DNA of 64,000 nt from Gemmatimonadota bacterium (GTDB taxonomy: Bacteria; Gemmatimonadota; Gemmatimonadetes; Longimicrobiales; Gaopeijiaceae), in the NCBI GenBank assembly GCA_041390125.1, contig JAWKQN010000007.1, positions 1 to 64,000 of the forward strand, in the 5' to 3' direction. The notes beneath the pieces were generated by a model. The model saw only the letters and a list, made by a program, of their open reading frames with translations. It was not told where the DNA came from and did not search any database. A program made the translations under genes and the position numbers. Shown piece by piece: positions 61,489-64,000 of this stretch; the first letter of the stretch is position 1, and each line of letters opens with the position of its first letter.

Positions 61489-62730
61489 ATGAGAGTTCGC
61501 ATGCGCGGGATCGCCTCGGCCCTGGCCGTCGTGACGGCCGTGGGGTGTGGCGACAGCTTCTTCCAGGTCTCCGATCCGGACCTGTTGGAAGCCACGAACA
61601 TCGACCCCGAAGCGGACGGGCTGACCCTGGCCCGCTCCGCCTTCCAGAACCTGGTGGACGCCTTCGGCAACATCATCGTGTACTCCGCCTGGTGGTCGCA
61701 CGAGGCGCGGGTGGGCGACACGTTCCCGACCCGGAACGAGTTCGGTCGCCGCTTCATCGATGACACCAACGGCACGTTGAATACGGACACGTGGACGCCC
61801 ATCACGCTCGCCGCGTCGACGGGTGAGCAGGTCGTGCAGACCTTGCAGGGCACACCCGGCCTGGCGCTGGCCATCGGCGCCTTCACGGAGGGCTACGCCA
61901 TGGTGTTGATGGCGGAGACCTTCTGCGAGGGCACCGTGGCGTCCTCTCCGGAGGAGCCGGGGCCGCGTCTCTCGACGGCCCAGATGCTGGACCGGGCCGT
62001 GGAGAAGCTGACGCTCGCCCGCAACGAGGCCCTGCAGGCGGGCGGCAGCGAGGCGACGGACATGGCCCAGGCAGCCCTGGTGGGGATTGCGCGCGCGCAT
62101 CTGCAGGCGGGCCGCAAGGCCGAAGCCGCAGCCGCCGCCGCGCAGGTGGATCCCGACTTCGTCTACGAGCTTCGCTACGTAGACGACGCGGCCAACCGCG
62201 GTCGTCTGGGGAACACGGTCTGGGACTTCACGACCTCCCGCCAATCGCTGGTGGTGCCCCCGGAGTACCGGGACATCGCCGACAGCGGGGACACCCGTGT
62301 CAAGTACGACGATTCCGGCCGGCTGGCCCAGGACTCCGAGCTGCAGTTCTACCGTCAGCTCAAGTTCCCCGGGTACGGCGTGAACATCCGGCTGGCATCG
62401 GGTCTGGAGGCCCGGTACATCATCGCCGAGGCCACCGGGAGCGTGCAGGACCAGCTCGACCTCATCAACGAGCGCCGCGCGATCGGGAACCAGGGCGCCT
62501 TCAGCTCCACGGATCCCACGGAGGTGTTCGCCGAGCTGATGGCGCAGCGGGCCAGGGACTTCTGGCTGGAAGGCAAGAAGATGGGCGACTACCGGCGTAA
62601 CGGCCACGCGGTGCCCTACGTAATCCCTGACAACGCGGCGTATTACAAGCCCGGCGTCGGGACCATGGGGAACCAGCAGTGCTGGCCGGTCCCGGACGTG
62701 GAGAAGCGCACAAACCCGAACTTCAGCTAG
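61489..62730 (+). CDS. SusD/RagB-family lipoprotein (second)
   Basis: The protein is 413 residues from ATG 61489, with Cys20 as lipid site (VTAVGC) and a mature start GDSFFQVSDPDLLEATNIDP. The helical body has AQAALVGIARAHLQAGRKAEAAAAAAQVD (a TPR pair), and the C-terminus has ARYIIAEATGSVQDQLDLINERRA and MAQRARDFWLEGKKMGDYRRN, all SusD-like. It is 79 residues shorter than the first SusD. It captures ligand at the surface for its SusC partner. Confidence 0.9.
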   Translation: MRVRMRGIASALAVVTAVGCGDSFFQVSDPDLLEATNIDPEADGLTLARSAFQNLVDAFGNIIVYSAWWSHEARVGDTFPTRNEFGRRFIDDTNGTLNTDTWTPITLAASTGEQVVQTLQGTPGLALAIGAFTEGYAMVLMAETFCEGTVASSPEEPGPRLSTAQMLDRAVEKLTLARNEALQAGGSEATDMAQAALVGIARAHLQAGRKAEAAAAAAQVDPDFVYELRYVDDAANRGRLGNTVWDFTTSRQSLVVPPEYRDIADSGDTRVKYDDSGRLAQDSELQFYRQLKFPGYGVNIRLASGLEARYIIAEATGSVQDQLDLINERRAIGNQGAFSSTDPTEVFAELMAQRARDFWLEGKKMGDYRRNGHAVPYVIPDNAAYYKPGVGTMGNQQCWPVPDVEKRTNPNFS

Positions 62731-62740
62731 GCGGTACCCC

Positions 62741-62770
62741 GGCGCGGCCCCCGGCCTCGGGGGCCGCGCC
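62741..62770 (+). terminator. Hairpin after the second SusCD pair
   Basis: A perfect 13-bp stem (GGCGCGGCCCCCG with its complement) with a 4-nt GCCT loop begins 11 bp after the SusD stop. There is no T-run. It lies just before the start at 62783, so it could separate the two transcripts or only stabilise the SusCD message. Confidence 0.5.
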
Positions 62771-62782
62771 ACCTCCGTGCCT

Positions 62783-63976
62783 ATGCGGACTCGCTGCATC
62801 TTCCTCACCGGCCTGCTCTTCGTCCTGAGCAGTGCGTTCCTCCAGGGCCAGTCGTCGCCTCGTGTGCTCGGTCGCCTGATCGACGCGCGCACCGAACACC
62901 CCATCGAGGGTGCCGCGGTCTCGCTGCCCGACCTCGGCCTCCGGACGGTCACGGACGCGGACGGCCGGTTCCGCTTCGTCGCGGTGCCGCCGGGGACCCA
63001 CGCGGTCCGCGTCGAGCACATCGCCTACGGCACGCATGTCGATGCGATGAACGTCGGCGCCGGGACCGAGCATGCCTTCCAGATGGCGCTGACCCAGCGG
63101 GCGCTGCAGCTCGAGCCCATCGACGTGTCGGTCCTGCGCCGCGAGGGCAGCGCCAGCACCCGCTCCAACGTGATCACGCGCGACATGATCGAATCCGTCG
63201 CGGGGCGTTCGCGGCATATCGGCGACCTGGTGCGGAGCTACATCCCGAGCGCCTCAGTGTCGGAGGCACGGGGCGGTTTCCTCTGCCTCGAGTTCCGCGG
63301 CGCGTCGAGCAGCCGGACCACCGGCTGCAACTACCCGCTCATCGTGCTCGACGGCCTGCCCGTGACGGGTGCCCCGCGCTTCCTGCGGGATCTCAGCGTC
63401 CAGGACCTGGAGCGCGTCGAATACGTTCCGGCCAGTCAGGGCGCGGTACGCTACGGCTTCGGCGCCACCCACGGCGTACTCGTGATCGACACCCGCCGCT
63501 CGGGCATCGTGCCTGCGGAGGTGCAGGAGACGGACGGGCGCTTCCCCAACTACGCCTGGTCGGCCGAGCCGTCGGGGCACCCCACGGCTCGCGCGTTCCT
63601 GGGCGCGACCGCGGGGGCCCTGGCGGGCAGCCTCGCCGGCCTGGCGGCGGTGGGCTGCCTGCCCGGCACGACCGACGCCGGGGTGGGGTGCCTGGAGGAC
63701 GCGGGCGCCGGTGCCGGTCTGGCGGCACTCACCCTTCCGCTGGTGGCGTCGACCGTGGGGGCACGCTGGATGGGCCGGACGGACCGGTCCCGGGGAAAGT
63801 GGCTGCCCAGCCTGGTCATGACGGCCCTGCCGGCCGCGTTGGGCTACTCCGTCTACGTGGACGGCGAGCGGTCCGGCTTCCGTAGCGAGCGGCTGCTGGG
63901 CGTGGCGCTCGTCTCCATCGCGACCCCCCTGGTCTCGACGCTGGCCGACCACCTGTTCCGGAGCCGCCTGCCCTGA
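62783..63976 (+). CDS. Barrel-less TonB-plug protein with regulatory-like domain
   Basis: The protein has 397 residues from ATG 62783 (a GTG 6 bp earlier is also open). A signal peptide (to LQGQ) is followed by a carboxypeptidase-regulatory-like domain (VLGRLIDARTEHPIEGAAVSLPDLG; residues 27-110) and a plug-like segment (GDLVRSYIPSASVSEARGG; LEFRGASSSRT; CNYPLIVLDGLPVTG; LERVEYVPASQGAVRYG) to about 245. No beta-barrel follows. The rest has small-residue helices (GATAGALAGSLAGLAAVGCLPG; GLAALTLPLVAS) that look membrane-inserted. It may be a decoy, a regulator or an accessory of the adjacent SusCD pair. Confidence 0.7.
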   Translation: MRTRCIFLTGLLFVLSSAFLQGQSSPRVLGRLIDARTEHPIEGAAVSLPDLGLRTVTDADGRFRFVAVPPGTHAVRVEHIAYGTHVDAMNVGAGTEHAFQMALTQRALQLEPIDVSVLRREGSASTRSNVITRDMIESVAGRSRHIGDLVRSYIPSASVSEARGGFLCLEFRGASSSRTTGCNYPLIVLDGLPVTGAPRFLRDLSVQDLERVEYVPASQGAVRYGFGATHGVLVIDTRRSGIVPAEVQETDGRFPNYAWSAEPSGHPTARAFLGATAGALAGSLAGLAAVGCLPGTTDAGVGCLEDAGAGAGLAALTLPLVASTVGARWMGRTDRSRGKWLPSLVMTALPAALGYSVYVDGERSGFRSERLLGVALVSIATPLVSTLADHLFRSRLP

Positions 63977-64000
63977 GCCGAGGCGGGGCGCCCACCCCAG

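Noticed and set aside
1..64000. tRNA, rRNA, mobile elements and secretion systems
   Set aside because: None was recognised by eye; small RNA genes without obvious structure could be missed.

Overview
This window is 64 kb of high-GC, gene-dense DNA from a Gram-negative bacterium. It carries two SusC/SusD-type outer-membrane uptake pairs, many secreted hydrolases with signal peptides, TolB/PD40-propeller amidohydrolase and S9 peptidase genes, 6-bladed-propeller lipoproteins and a DUF5916 outer-membrane protein. That mix, with GC-rich codon use and frequent GTG/TTG starts, points to Gemmatimonadota (or a close FCB-type relative). This is an inference from gene content only. I saw no rRNA, tRNA, transposase, integrase, phage gene or CRISPR array. 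The window looks like ordinary chromosome cut at both ends.

Layout. 1-4.3 kb (minus): a cut lipoprotein gene, an SSS symporter with its DUF3311 partner, and an S9 peptidase, probably a peptide degradation and uptake set. 4.4-10.7 kb: a small HExxH membrane protein, a beta-barrel protein, a TctC-type binding lipoprotein, a CBS-domain protein coupled to a Met-rich c-type cytochrome, a membrane metallophosphoesterase and a small membrane protein behind an operator-like palindrome. 10.8-17.7 kb: serine hydrolase, GNAT acetyltransferase, propeller lipoprotein, B12-binding-type radical SAM enzyme, LOG-family protein, beta-barrel protein and a membrane-anchored unknown. 17.7-27.7 kb: TctA/TctB permease, methyltransferase, divergent class A PBP, 1100-residue propeller-amidohydrolase and a DoxX-like protein. 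27.8-33.5 kb: LuxR-type regulator, a metallo-beta-lactamase-like protein lacking its metal motif, and an M14 carboxypeptidase.

33.7-38.2 kb holds the first SusCD pair with a strong hairpin behind it. 38.4-43.4 kb: a membrane protein with a hydrolase-like domain, two lipoproteins on the minus strand and an FAD oxidoreductase broken by a poly-G frameshift. 43.2-45.9 kb: argG-argH. 46-55 kb (minus): M24 peptidase, then a tightly packed set of DUF5916 protein, cyclase, M20 peptidase, unknown protein and membrane MutS-like ATPase, the last four with very short gaps or overlaps. 55.2-58.1 kb: double-DTG aspartyl protease, sirtuin, small lipoprotein and a DUF2279-like protein. 58.5-64 kb: the second SusCD pair and a TonB-plug protein that has no barrel.

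Taken together, the genes suggest a cell that lives on peptides and other oligomers. SusCD pairs import them across the outer membrane, secreted S9, M14, M20, M24 and amidohydrolase enzymes trim them, and SSS and Tct carriers move small products inward. Housekeeping genes (argGH, PBP, sirtuin, LOG) lie between. No single large novel system stands out. The most unusual items are the Met-repeat cytochrome, the barrel-less plug protein, the metal-motif-less MBL protein, the membrane MutS-like operon, a 24-bp near-perfect palindrome upstream of the second SusC gene, and the poly-G frameshift.
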